Source of the DNA: Methanoregula sp.
GTDB lineage: Archaea > Halobacteriota > Methanomicrobia > Methanomicrobiales > Methanospirillaceae
Assembly: GCA_026625165.1 (NCBI GenBank)
Contig: CP112999.1
Coordinates: 744,001-808,000 of the forward strand
Length of the DNA: 64,000 nt
Direction of reading: 5' to 3'
Position numbers and translations under genes: made by a program. The notes under the pieces were generated by a model. It was not told where the DNA came from, ran no database searches, and was given only the letters and a program-made list of their open reading frames with translations. Shown piece after piece: positions 52,990-63,000 of the stretch. How positions within the stretch are numbered: position 1 is the stretch's first letter; each line of letters begins with the position of its first letter.

Positions 52990-53883
52990 ATGGTGTTTCA
53001 TCCTCCGGTAGCAATCGTCGCTAAGGCTGGCGATGCCGGTAAGTACAAAGTGGGCCTGCCCGCATGGAACATGGTCCTTCGTGGATTCATGTCCGGCGCA
53101 TATATCGCCATGGGTGGCGCTCTTGCAACCGTGTGCAGCACGGGGATTGCCTATTCGGCAGCACAAATTACTGCCGGAGCCGTTCCAGGTGGTTTCGCAT
53201 CAGCTGGTATCGCACAGTTGATTCTGGGAGCAGTGTTCCCGGTTGGGCTTATCATCACCGTTCTTACGGGTGCTGAGCTCTTTACGGGCGATGCAATGCT
53301 CGCCCCGATGGCTGCATTCATCCACAAGATCAGCTGGATGCAGGTCCTGAACCTGTGGGTCTTTGTCTATATCGGGAACCTGATCGGCTCAATCTTCTGG
53401 GCATATCTTATGGCAAACGGTCCGTTTGTATCATTTGACGCAGCAGGAGCCGCCACGGTTACCGCATTTGGTTCACGTGCAATTGCCATCGCAGGCGCAA
53501 AGGTAAGTTACGTCGGCATGATGGGCATGTATTCAGCGTTCCTCAAGGCAATCGGCTGCAACTACCTTGTCAACCTCGCCATCCTGCTCGGGATCTGTTC
53601 CGATGACATGGTCGGCAAGTTCTTTGGCATCTGGTTCCCGATCATGGCCTTCGTTTCCAGCGGACTGGAACACTCGATCGCCAACATGTACTTCATACCG
53701 GCAGGAATCTTCACTCAGGGCTTTATCACTGACCCGACCAAGATCAACGCAGGTATCAACTGGGTTTCGATGTGGACGGCAAACGTCATCCCGGTTACCC
53801 TCGGTAACATTGTCGGAGGCCTGTTCTTCGTCGGTGTTCTCTACTGGGTTGCGTTCCAAAAAGAGATCGCAGCACTGAAGTAG
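52990..53883 (+). CDS. fdhC: Formate channel FdhC (FocA/NirC family)
   Basis: The roughly 297-residue protein has six to eight membrane helices of the formate/nitrite transporter family. Family landmarks include RGFMSGAYIAMGGALATV near the N-terminus and ISWVSMW-like sequence (INWVSMWTANVIPVTLGNIVGG) near the end, and a channel histidine fits LEHSIANMYFIPAGIF. ATG at 52990 is set by GAGGTG 9 bp before it; GTG at 52963 is less likely. It brings formate to FdhAB and lies in the same locus. Confidence 0.93.
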   Translation: MVFHPPVAIVAKAGDAGKYKVGLPAWNMVLRGFMSGAYIAMGGALATVCSTGIAYSAAQITAGAVPGGFASAGIAQLILGAVFPVGLIITVLTGAELFTGDAMLAPMAAFIHKISWMQVLNLWVFVYIGNLIGSIFWAYLMANGPFVSFDAAGAATVTAFGSRAIAIAGAKVSYVGMMGMYSAFLKAIGCNYLVNLAILLGICSDDMVGKFFGIWFPIMAFVSSGLEHSIANMYFIPAGIFTQGFITDPTKINAGINWVSMWTANVIPVTLGNIVGGLFFVGVLYWVAFQKEIAALK

Positions 53884-53906
53884 ATTAACCACAAACACTC
53901 TTTTTA

Positions 53907-54410
53907 ATGAAGATTGGAAATGTTGACGTCAAGGTCTCGATCGTATCGATCGCGGTCTTTGTGTTCTTCACGATTTTTCTGGTTGCTGCCTCCGTGTTCA
54001 GCCCCGAAGTCAGGTCACAGCTCATCTGGCTGATCCCGGTCCTGTTCATGCTCCTTGTCATCCCCATCGCGCTCAATTATATGAGCCGCAGCCAGTATGC
54101 GGATATTGAGCCGATCTATGAGCGTGAGGCAAAGACGGTGCGGGTCAAGCTTATCAATGAGAATATGGTCGGCAAAATTGTGCGGATCGAGGGGGTTGTG
54201 GAACGTATCCATTTCCAGTTCTTAAACCGCCCGCAGTATACCGTGGCCGATCGTTCGGGTGATATCTCGGTCAAGATGTTTACCAGCCCTGATGAGGACG
54301 TGAAGGTGAACGATGTGGTCGAAGTGCTGGGGCAGGTGATCCGGCGGTATATCGTCACCGGGGACCCGGTCATCAACTGTGTCTCGATCAAAAAAATAAA
54401 AAAAGAATAA
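53907..54410 (+). CDS. Membrane protein with an OB-fold domain
   Basis: The 167-residue protein has two membrane helices (about residues 10-30 and 38-58) and then a C-terminal OB-fold-like domain: VRIEGVVERIHFQF, YTVADRSGDISVKMF and VNDVVEVLGQVIRRYIV. Such domains usually bind nucleic acid or protein, but here it sits on the membrane, so a nucleic-acid role is doubtful. It follows fdhC by 23 bp with no clear ribosome-binding site. No function is assigned. Confidence 0.6.
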   Translation: MKIGNVDVKVSIVSIAVFVFFTIFLVAASVFSPEVRSQLIWLIPVLFMLLVIPIALNYMSRSQYADIEPIYEREAKTVRVKLINENMVGKIVRIEGVVERIHFQFLNRPQYTVADRSGDISVKMFTSPDEDVKVNDVVEVLGQVIRRYIVTGDPVINCVSIKKIKKE

Positions 54411-54454
54411 AAATACATTACAAGACAAAAAACCGCCTTCAGTCAGGTCTGCAT

Positions 54455-55291
54455 ATGCCGTTTATAAAACCAAAGGAATCCGGCAGTAATTTGTTCCGGT
54501 GGCTTGAACTGTCAGTCCCGGCCCTCTCGTTCGGGGGAGCGTTCATTGCTGTCATCTTCTGGATTACGGATTTCCCTGCGGATTTCCGGATCTCAATTCT
54601 CGGGTGCGTGTTCGCTTCATGGGTGCTTGCCTATCTGGCATGGATGCGGGAAAAAAAAGACATTGTTGCGCTGACAACCCCGATATATTCATTCATCTTT
54701 CTGGCAGTGCCGACAGACAATTTTTCTGCAGTCATACTAGAACTGCTGTATGCGGCAAGCCTGACCATCCTGCTCGTCCGGCTGAAATACCGGTTCGGCA
54801 GATCAGGTGCTGCAGAATCCGACAGGAAAAAACTTGCAGAACCACTCAGGACTTATGTCGAACAGACCCGTGATTCATTTATGGGTACCAGCCCGGAAAC
54901 AGCGCATCACGCAACCGTAGCATTTGTCCGGTTTGCCGAAGGGGAGTTTAAAGAGTCGTCGCAGAGGTCTGTCGTCGCTGCCGGTCAACCTGGTGATACC
55001 GGGCCGGTATCATCGCTGACCCGTGCGTTCATGATCGTTTCAGAGCATGCAATACTTCTCGACCAGTCGCTTCCCCGGCCTGCCACGTACCTTACCTTTT
55101 TACCGGAAGATTCCGGTGTGCTCGCAAATCCACTGCTCCCTGCACAGGACGATGATGCGGGATTTTATACGACTCTTGACAATGCCCTGCTCCTGCTCTT
55201 CTCTGCTGCATGGAATGCGTCCGTAGCGGATGACCGCCCCCACCTGCTTTCATGCCAGGCGTTTGCCCGGAAACTTATGAGCGGGAAATAA
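54455..55291 (+). CDS. Uncharacterised membrane protein, 278 aa
   Basis: The protein has four to five membrane helices in the first 110 residues (for example SFGGAFIAVIFWITDF and ILELLYAASLTILLV) and a soluble C-terminal half with no motif that I recognise. AGGTC precedes the ATG. It follows the OB-fold membrane protein by 44 bp in the same direction, so the two may share a message. It is not similar to the neighbouring nuclease genes. Confidence 0.6.
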   Translation: MPFIKPKESGSNLFRWLELSVPALSFGGAFIAVIFWITDFPADFRISILGCVFASWVLAYLAWMREKKDIVALTTPIYSFIFLAVPTDNFSAVILELLYAASLTILLVRLKYRFGRSGAAESDRKKLAEPLRTYVEQTRDSFMGTSPETAHHATVAFVRFAEGEFKESSQRSVVAAGQPGDTGPVSSLTRAFMIVSEHAILLDQSLPRPATYLTFLPEDSGVLANPLLPAQDDDAGFYTTLDNALLLLFSAAWNASVADDRPHLLSCQAFARKLMSGK

Positions 55292-55483
55292 AATCTTTTT
55301 AAAAACCCTTATGTATTATTGATTTTCTCTCTGGGGGGTTCTTGAGTCCCGGCTGATCGGAGCGTTGGCCTGGTACGGGAGTGATCATTTTTTGGGGGCA
55401 TACCGTATTCTAATAACATTTATCCTCACAAAACTCATCATTCGTGTAGAGACTGTTGCATTGTGCAGCAGGGTGTAACCTTC

Positions 55484-56848
55484 ATGGACGCTCCCTCATT
55501 TGAAAATCTGCGCAGGTTTTTTGAACGGATAAAAAATATCGGCTTTTTTGAACGGCTCTTTTTCTGGCGGTCGTTTGTCTCGGCAAGCCATGATGCTTAT
55601 AGCGAGTACCAGCAGCTTAACGGTTCTGTAAAGGATCTCGCAGAAGAGAGCCGGGCAGCGGCCGAACAAAACCGGACCCTTGGCCGCGACCTTGAGACCG
55701 TGCGGGCGCAGGTTGGGGTGCTGCAGCAGGAGCTTGCGGCAGAACGGGCGCAGATCAAGGTGATTAACGAGCGGATCTCTGATAAAGAGCGGGAGCGGGC
55801 AACGCTGTCGGCCACACTTGCTGAGACACAGGCCAATTCAGAAAAATCAATTCTACAGCTTAAGGCAGAACTTGCGGCAAACCTTGCCAAATGGGATCTA
55901 CTGAATACGCAATACTTAGAAGCTCGGGAGACAATTAGCCAACACGTACAGAGAGAGGAGGGGCGCCTGCGGGATCATGAACAGAGAATTGCTGGACTCA
56001 ATTCCTTCCAAAAGCAACTCGAAGATAACATTCAGCGCATCAATCAGGAGCGAGAAGAGGAAATACACCGTATGTATGAAGACATGGAAAAAACATGGCT
56101 GAATCATGAAGAAATGGTGGAATCTACCCTTCGGAACATCTGCCGTCAGCATAACATCGAATATTGCGATAAAGAAAAGTTCCCATATTCAGGAAAACCT
56201 GATAACTCTGTTGTCATCTGCAACCAGTATGTAATTTTTGATGCCAAGAGTCCGAAGGACTCTGAAAATCTTGAAAATTTCCCATCATACATCAAGAGCC
56301 AAGCACAAAATATTAAAAAATACGTCAAGGGCGATGATATTAAGCGAGAAGTCTTTTTAGTAGTCCCCACAAATGCCATCACATCCCTTCCTGAAGTGGT
56401 TTACAGGATAGGAGAAGTCAGGGTTTACGTTATAACCTATGACAGCATGGAACCGATAATTCTCGCTTTGAAAAAAATCGAGGAATATACTTTCGCGGAA
56501 CAACTAAGTCCGGAGGATAGGGAAAATATCTGTCAGGTTATTGGTAAATTTGTACATGCATCCAAACGGAAGATCCAGATCGATACGTTCTTCTCGAAAT
56601 TATTTATTGAATTGTTAGAAAATTGCGATTCTAGTTTGCCTCAAAACATCCAAGAAAAACTGGATGAAATAGAAAAGTCGGAAATAATGAATCCTCCATC
56701 CGAACAGCGGAATAAAATGACTCCTTTGCCCGGGCTTGTGAAGTCAGTAAAAGTATTGGAAAAGGAGGCCGAAGCCCGCGAGATCGATATGACGGCGGTT
56801 ACAAAAGACAAAATCGAGAAGATCACGCTGAATAAGTTCTTTGAATAA
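55484..56848 (+). CDS. RmuC-like coiled-coil protein with a PD-(D/E)XK-type nuclease domain
   Basis: The roughly 454-residue protein has a long coiled coil (about residues 40-220, EQNRTLGRDLETVRAQVGVL and on) and then a domain that recalls RmuC: DNSVVICNQYVIFDAKSPKD, with the acidic-x-lysine of PD-(D/E)XK nucleases, followed by SQAQNIKKYVKG and REVFLVVPTNAI. RmuC proteins act on DNA at recombination. Base content changes sharply inside the gene: the coiled coil is GC-rich, the nuclease half AT-rich, the last 30 codons normal. ATG at 55484 has AGGGTG 8 bp before it. AddB-like and AddA-like genes follow directly, 36 bp on. Confidence 0.7.
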   Translation: MDAPSFENLRRFFERIKNIGFFERLFFWRSFVSASHDAYSEYQQLNGSVKDLAEESRAAAEQNRTLGRDLETVRAQVGVLQQELAAERAQIKVINERISDKERERATLSATLAETQANSEKSILQLKAELAANLAKWDLLNTQYLEARETISQHVQREEGRLRDHEQRIAGLNSFQKQLEDNIQRINQEREEEIHRMYEDMEKTWLNHEEMVESTLRNICRQHNIEYCDKEKFPYSGKPDNSVVICNQYVIFDAKSPKDSENLENFPSYIKSQAQNIKKYVKGDDIKREVFLVVPTNAITSLPEVVYRIGEVRVYVITYDSMEPIILALKKIEEYTFAEQLSPEDRENICQVIGKFVHASKRKIQIDTFFSKLFIELLENCDSSLPQNIQEKLDEIEKSEIMNPPSEQRNKMTPLPGLVKSVKVLEKEAEAREIDMTAVTKDKIEKITLNKFFE

Positions 56849-56883
56849 TCCTGTTTTTTCATCTGAAAGGTTAATCACCTAGT

Positions 56884-59800
56884 ATGTCAGCACCCCCGGC
56901 CCGGAAACCAGCCCCCCGTACGATAATATACGCGGGTACTCCTGAGAACGGGGTTGATTTATTTGTTGGACAGTTTATCGCTGCGTCTGCTGCCGACGCG
57001 TTCACTTCATGGCTTGTTCTGCCCACGCGGCGACTCGTACGTGAGGCAGTTCAGAAGATCCGGGATCAGAATATCCCGCTAGTCACATCCCGGATCTGCA
57101 CTCCTGATGACCTCTGCAGGACGTATTTTGAGGAGCATCGTACGAGTACGCGTTTCATCTCCCCGGCCGAATCGAATCTGCTCCTTCTCCGGATCCTCAA
57201 CGAAAAAAAAGCGCAAGCCCCTCTCTTTTTTACCGGCAGTTCCCCCTCATCAGGCACCCGGGAGAGTTTCCAGGAATTTATCAATGTCGTCATCCGGAGA
57301 AAGATCGCGTATCCTTCATGTCTTTCCGATCTCCAGAGCGAGAAGAGCCGGCAGATCGGGTTAATCACCGCCGCATACCGGGAACACCTTACCCTTTTGG
57401 GTCTTGTGGATTCCGACACGATTCTTGAATGGGTGATCGGGCAAATCAAATCTTCCGATGAGAATACATTCGGGAAGGTTTTCGTCTATGGTCTTTATGA
57501 GCCGCTACCCCTTGATCAGGATCTTCTTCGTGCCATCCGCGACCATTCAACTGAATTCACCTATGCAATTCCCGGTAATGTCGACCCGGACCAGGTACGG
57601 GGCGTCATGCGCTGGCTGGGGACTGAAGGCACAGAGATGATCCCAGAATCGGGACAACAAAACCCGCTGACGGGAATTTTTCGCAGGAATGACAGGATCG
57701 ATACCGGTGAGAGGATCCGGACCGGAACATTTCCCACACGGTACAGGGAAGTCGCTGCTGTTGCTGAAGAGATCCGCCGGCTCCATGAGAGAAACGTACC
57801 GTTTAAGGAAATTGCGGTCACGTTTCCCGAAGCCCGCGAAGCAGTCACACTCATCGGGGAAATTTTCTCAGATTTTGACATTCCGTGGAACACCACGACA
57901 AAAAAACGAATCTCCCTTGTCCCCATCGTCTCATTTCTTATCAGTATCAGCGGGGTTGTCGCCGGCCAGTATTCCCGCGAAGACGTCGTGCGGCTGGTTG
58001 GCAGTCCCTACTTCAGGTACCGGAAAAGATCTCCTGTCCCCGGTACCCCGCAGGATACGGATCCCGGCGAACTCGACCTTGTCTCCCGTTATGCCCAGAT
58101 CGAACAGGGGCAGCAGGACTGGTTCGAACGACTGGATCGTCTCCATACGAGGCTGTCAGCCAGTGCGGATGCCGGTGATATTGCGCCGTTTTCCCCAGAA
58201 TCTGTTGAGCGGGTACACACACGGATCAGACCCCTGTTAGAGGATCTTGCCCGTCTTGAGGGTACAAAAACACTGCAGGAACATACGGAGGTTTACCTTG
58301 ACCTGCTCTCGGGATGGGGACTGGATGAACCGCCTGCTTCACCGGGACAGGATGAAACGATTAGCCGGGAAGAGGGAGCAGCGCTGGACAAATTTTATGA
58401 GTGTCTCCGAAGTCTTGGTGCCACCGCAGGTTTTCTGGCTGGTGAGAAGATAGACTCTCGTGAATTCCAGCAGATCCTCACAATCCTCGCAAAAGACTCG
58501 GAGATCCCCCTTACCCGGAATCAGGAAGGGGTCGCCCTTTTAGGGGTGAGGGAATGTGTGCATGAACATTTCACGTATCTCTTCCTTGCAGGCCTGACGG
58601 AAGGGGAGATGCCCCGGCTCACCACCCGCATCCCGTTCACCAACACGCTTGAGAACACCCGGCTGGGAACGCGCACGCTGGAAGAGATCCTGCGTGAGGG
58701 CCGGTATTATTTTGTTTCGGCGCTCCTTGGCGGTTCATCCGTTTACTTAAGCGCCCCGCTCTCTGACGGGGAACAACCGCTCCTGACATCAGCATTTCTC
58801 GAAGTGGTGAAGGCGAGGACAACTGCCGTTCCCTGGGATGTGGGAACAGAGGATTTTGTCCATTCCGGAAAGGAGGAAGCGATCCGTGCGGGGGCTATGA
58901 TCGCAGGGGATATTACCTGCGCCTCGCTCGATCATCTTCCCGTTGATGTGGAGATCGATGATCTTGCCGGACGCATTAACATGGAAGGCTATTACCGCAG
59001 GGGTATTCCAGATTCTCCCTTTGACGGCGTGCTGTCGGGCGATGAAGGGATCTGCGCGGAGCTTTCAAAGCGGTACGGTCCGGAACATGTCTACTCCGCG
59101 ACCACACTTGAAACGTACGCAGAGTGTCCGTTCCGGTTTTACCTGATGCGGATCACCGGGCTATCCGCACTTCCTGAAGTCGAACCAAACCTCTCTGCAA
59201 GCGATCGCGGTATTGCGGTCCACAATGTCCTTACAACATTTTACCGGCGCTGGAAGGCCATGGGAAAAAGGAGGGTGATTCCTTCTGAATTGTCAGATGC
59301 AACCACGCTCATGATGGAGATTGCATCAGAAGAACTCATGAAGCAATCATTCCAGAGCCCGCTCTGGGAAGCGACCTGCGTACAGATGCTCGGGAGTAGT
59401 ACGACCGGCCCCGGGATCTTCCGGCTGTTCCTTGAGAAGGAGGCTGCCGAAGAAGGCTCACCGCTTGTGCCGGCATTTTTTGAACTGGCATTCGGCATGA
59501 AATCCCACGACTCTGATGATCCTGAATCGGTACCGAAGCCTGTCGAACTTACCGGGGATGCGGGATCAGAATCCATCCGGATCAAAGGGAGGATCGACCG
59601 GATCGATCTTACGCCAGACGGGTTCTTTTCGATCTCCGATTACAAGACCGGTTCACAGCTTGCCAGTACAAAAGATATCGAGGCCGGCACAGCCCTGCAG
59701 CTTCCCCTGTATCTCCTTGCCTTCGAGAAGATCTCGGGAAAGACCGGGGTTGCTGCAGGGTATTACCGGATCCGGAGGGAGGTTGACAACAAATTCGTGC

Positions 59801-60033
59801 TGCTCGATGAGCCGGCACGGGACTTCATCATCTCATCCCGTCCACGGGTTACAAAAGATTTCCGTGAACTTCTCCTCAGATCGCACCGGCAGGCATCGGG
59901 GTATATCCGCAGGATCCGGAGCGGAAGTTTTCCGCTTCCTGTTGAAGAGAAGTGCCCGAACCAGTACTGCGAGTTTTCAACCATCTGCCGGTTCGATCCA
60001 TTCCGCATGTTCTTTACCGGGGAGGAGGCCTGA
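56884..60033 (+). CDS. AddB-like helicase-nuclease subunit with Fe-S cysteines
   Basis: The 1049-residue protein is like AddB of the bacterial AddAB end-processing complex. The C-terminal PD-(D/E)XK nuclease shows IDRIDLTPDGFFSISDYKTG, and its iron-sulfur staple has one cysteine in YAECPFRFYL (about residue 748) and three in EEKCPNQYCEFSTICRF (about 1023-1034). The N-terminal helicase-like half starts IIYAGTPENGVDLFVG, without a Walker A lysine, so it is probably not an active ATPase. It is coupled to the AddA-like gene (2 bp gap). Archaea usually use HerA-NurA for end resection, so this pair was likely acquired from bacteria. Confidence 0.85.
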   Translation: MSAPPARKPAPRTIIYAGTPENGVDLFVGQFIAASAADAFTSWLVLPTRRLVREAVQKIRDQNIPLVTSRICTPDDLCRTYFEEHRTSTRFISPAESNLLLLRILNEKKAQAPLFFTGSSPSSGTRESFQEFINVVIRRKIAYPSCLSDLQSEKSRQIGLITAAYREHLTLLGLVDSDTILEWVIGQIKSSDENTFGKVFVYGLYEPLPLDQDLLRAIRDHSTEFTYAIPGNVDPDQVRGVMRWLGTEGTEMIPESGQQNPLTGIFRRNDRIDTGERIRTGTFPTRYREVAAVAEEIRRLHERNVPFKEIAVTFPEAREAVTLIGEIFSDFDIPWNTTTKKRISLVPIVSFLISISGVVAGQYSREDVVRLVGSPYFRYRKRSPVPGTPQDTDPGELDLVSRYAQIEQGQQDWFERLDRLHTRLSASADAGDIAPFSPESVERVHTRIRPLLEDLARLEGTKTLQEHTEVYLDLLSGWGLDEPPASPGQDETISREEGAALDKFYECLRSLGATAGFLAGEKIDSREFQQILTILAKDSEIPLTRNQEGVALLGVRECVHEHFTYLFLAGLTEGEMPRLTTRIPFTNTLENTRLGTRTLEEILREGRYYFVSALLGGSSVYLSAPLSDGEQPLLTSAFLEVVKARTTAVPWDVGTEDFVHSGKEEAIRAGAMIAGDITCASLDHLPVDVEIDDLAGRINMEGYYRRGIPDSPFDGVLSGDEGICAELSKRYGPEHVYSATTLETYAECPFRFYLMRITGLSALPEVEPNLSASDRGIAVHNVLTTFYRRWKAMGKRRVIPSELSDATTLMMEIASEELMKQSFQSPLWEATCVQMLGSSTTGPGIFRLFLEKEAAEEGSPLVPAFFELAFGMKSHDSDDPESVPKPVELTGDAGSESIRIKGRIDRIDLTPDGFFSISDYKTGSQLASTKDIEAGTALQLPLYLLAFEKISGKTGVAAGYYRIRREVDNKFVLLDEPARDFIISSRPRVTKDFRELLLRSHRQASGYIRRIRSGSFPLPVEEKCPNQYCEFSTICRFDPFRMFFTGEEA

Positions 60034-60035
60034 TC

Positions 60036-63000
60036 ATGCCGGCAACCGGGCGGCAGAACGAGGCGATAACGGAACATGACCGGAGCATGGTCGTGACTGC
60101 CGGGGCCGGTACCGGCAAGACCTACGTGCTCGTGCAGAAGTATGTCAACCTCATCGAGACCCGGGGTGTGGGTGTTCCGGAAATCCTTGCCCTGACCTTT
60201 ACGGACAAAGCGGCAGCGGAGATGAAAGAGCGGATCAGAAAAGAGATCTCGCGACGGTCCGGGCCTCTCTGGGAGAAGGCGGCAGACGACTTTATGGTCG
60301 CGCCGGTCCAGACATTCCATTCATTCTGTGCGCAGATCCTGCGGGAGTTCCCGCTGGAGACCGGCCTCGATCCCGGGTTTGCAGTGCTGGACGAGGACCT
60401 GATGGCTCGCATTCACAGCCGGTCGTACGAGGAACTGATCCACCGGGCCCAGCCGGAGCCGGTCAACAGGGCAACCGTGCAGGTGCTCTCCTGCACCGAC
60501 CAGTACACGCTCCGCAAAATGCTCTTTTCGATGTACGGGAAGCGGGACCAGTACCTCCGGTTTTTCAAAGCGCTTAAAGAGGATGAATCAGGAGTACTTG
60601 CTTTCTGGCAGGAGGATGTGCACCGGTTCCGGGACGCCGAACTTAGATCCCTTGCAACTGATCCGCAGTTTTCATCGGATGTCAGCACGCTCCGAAATTT
60701 TGCCGCAGCGTACGAGGGAGTGAATGACAAGGCTGTACAGTACCTTTCCGGGATCCGGTCTTCCCTTGATGAGTTATCCCGGTTCTCCGACGCATCGGCA
60801 TTCTGCAGTGCTGCCACTGAAATTCTTTCTAACCGGCCTGGCAACGTGGGGAATAAAAAGGTCTGGAGAGGAAACGATCTCGACCAATTCAGAAGAGCCC
60901 GCAGGAGCCTTGTTCAGGTTCTTGAACAGAAAGAACCGCTCTTCCGCTTAACCGTTGATCCTGCCGATCCGCTGATCACCGGTTCCCTGCAACTGCTTCA
61001 CAATCTCTCCTTTGTATTCCCGCGCTATCTTGAGATTGTTGGCGCTAAGAAATCAACGCACGGCGGGCTTGATTTTTCCGACCTGATCCTGTATGCACGG
61101 GAACTTTTCACGCAGCATTCCGATATCGTCGCAACGCACTTTGCCCGGCGGTACCGGTACATCCTTGTCGATGAATTCCAGGACACCGACCCGACACAGT
61201 TCGATGTCGTGCTCGCGCTTGTCGGCGACCTGCAGCCCACCACGGACTGTCTCTTCATCGTTGGCGATCCCAAGCAGTCCATCTACCTGTTCCGGGATGC
61301 GGACGTGACCCGGTTCAAGGCGGCTCAGGAGATCATCGAACGCTCCTGCATGGGAAAGACAGTAGATCTCGACACCAGCTTCCGGAGCACGGGCGAGGTG
61401 ATCGGGTTTGCCAACATCCTTTTCAGATCGCTCTTTTCGTCAACTGAAAAACCGTGGGAGTTTCCGTACGAGCGGATCCTGACTTCCCCGGGACGGGCGG
61501 AACACCACGGGACGATCGAACTGCTGCTGCCACGTTCGGGAGAGACCAGTTCTGAAACGAAACGGAACGAGGCGGAGATTGTGGCCCGGCGGATCCAGTC
61601 CCTTGTCTCATCGCGGATCGGGGTGTACGAGGAGCAGGCCGATCACACGTTCATGAAACGAGCGGCACGGTACGGGGATATCGCGCTCCTCCTTGAACAG
61701 CGGACGAACCTTCCGCAGTACCTTGCCGCGCTGACCCGGTTCAACATCCCGTACTATGTCCATGGCGGGACGGGCTTTTATGGACGGCAGGAGATCTACG
61801 ATCTTTACAACCTGCTCGCGTTTTTAGAGAATGAGCATAACGATGTGTGTTTGTTCGGTGTGCTGCGCTCGCCGTACTTCGGGATGTCGGATGCCGAACT
61901 CTACTTCCTGTCGCGTGAGCCCGGTGCTTCGTTTATTGAAAAACTCCGGCGCTCTGCCGGAAGGAGTGCGTCTGCCGGACGGGCATTGCGCCTTCTCTCT
62001 TCATGGCAGGAGTACGCAGGCCGGACCGGGCTTGTCGTACTGATCCGGAAGATCCTATCAGAATCCGGCGTGTACGCGGTGTACGGGGCGCTGCCGCAGG
62101 GTGCGCAGATCCTTGCCAACATCGAGAAGCTGGTCGCGATCGCCCGGCAGCGGGAAGAGGAGGGGCTCTACGGTCTTTCTGATTTCACGGCCGACCTCCG
62201 GATCGCGATGGAGGACGAAGAGCGCGAGGGCGAGGCGCCGCTCGATGCGTTATCGGAGCACGCCGTCAACATCATGACCGTCCACGCGGCAAAAGGCCTT
62301 GAGTTCCCGATCATCGTTGTCCCGGACATGGGCGTTTCGTTCCGGGACCGGCCGGAGAACATCATGATCGGCGACGACCCCCGGCTGGTCGGGGTTAAGG
62401 TTCCTGACCCTGACGACGGGTATGCCCCTGCCGAATCGCCGGTCCTCACCGCGCTGCGCGAGATCCAGCGGCAGAAGGAACGGGCGGAGAAAAAACGGTT
62501 GTTGTATGTCGCCCTGACCCGGGCCCGGGACCACCTCATCATGAGCGGGGTTTTACCGGAAGAGCCGCAGGCATCACTGGCCTTTGCCCGGACCCGGATT
62601 GAATGGATCTGCTCGGCGTTCAACATCACACCCGACGCAATCACGGCCGGCGGGATTACACTCGATCCTGGCGAAGGGTTCCGGCCTGTTCATCTCAAAA
62701 TCATAACAGACCCGGCGGCGATTCCTGCGGAGACAGTTGAAGCGAAACCGTCGCTGATTACAGTTCCCGCCGATTGTGCCGGCATGACCGGAGGGCGCGT
62801 CCGGATAGAATATATACCAGAACCGGATTCTCACCGGGTGTACACCGTATCCGAGCTGGAGAAGATTGCCGGTGTTCCGGTTCCGGATCACCGGCCGGTC
62901 GTAGCGAAGTACCTGCCGAACGTTAACGGGACATTAAAGGGAACCATCATCCACGAAGTACTTCGGGGCCGGGATGCCGCAACTGTGCTGAAAGAATATG

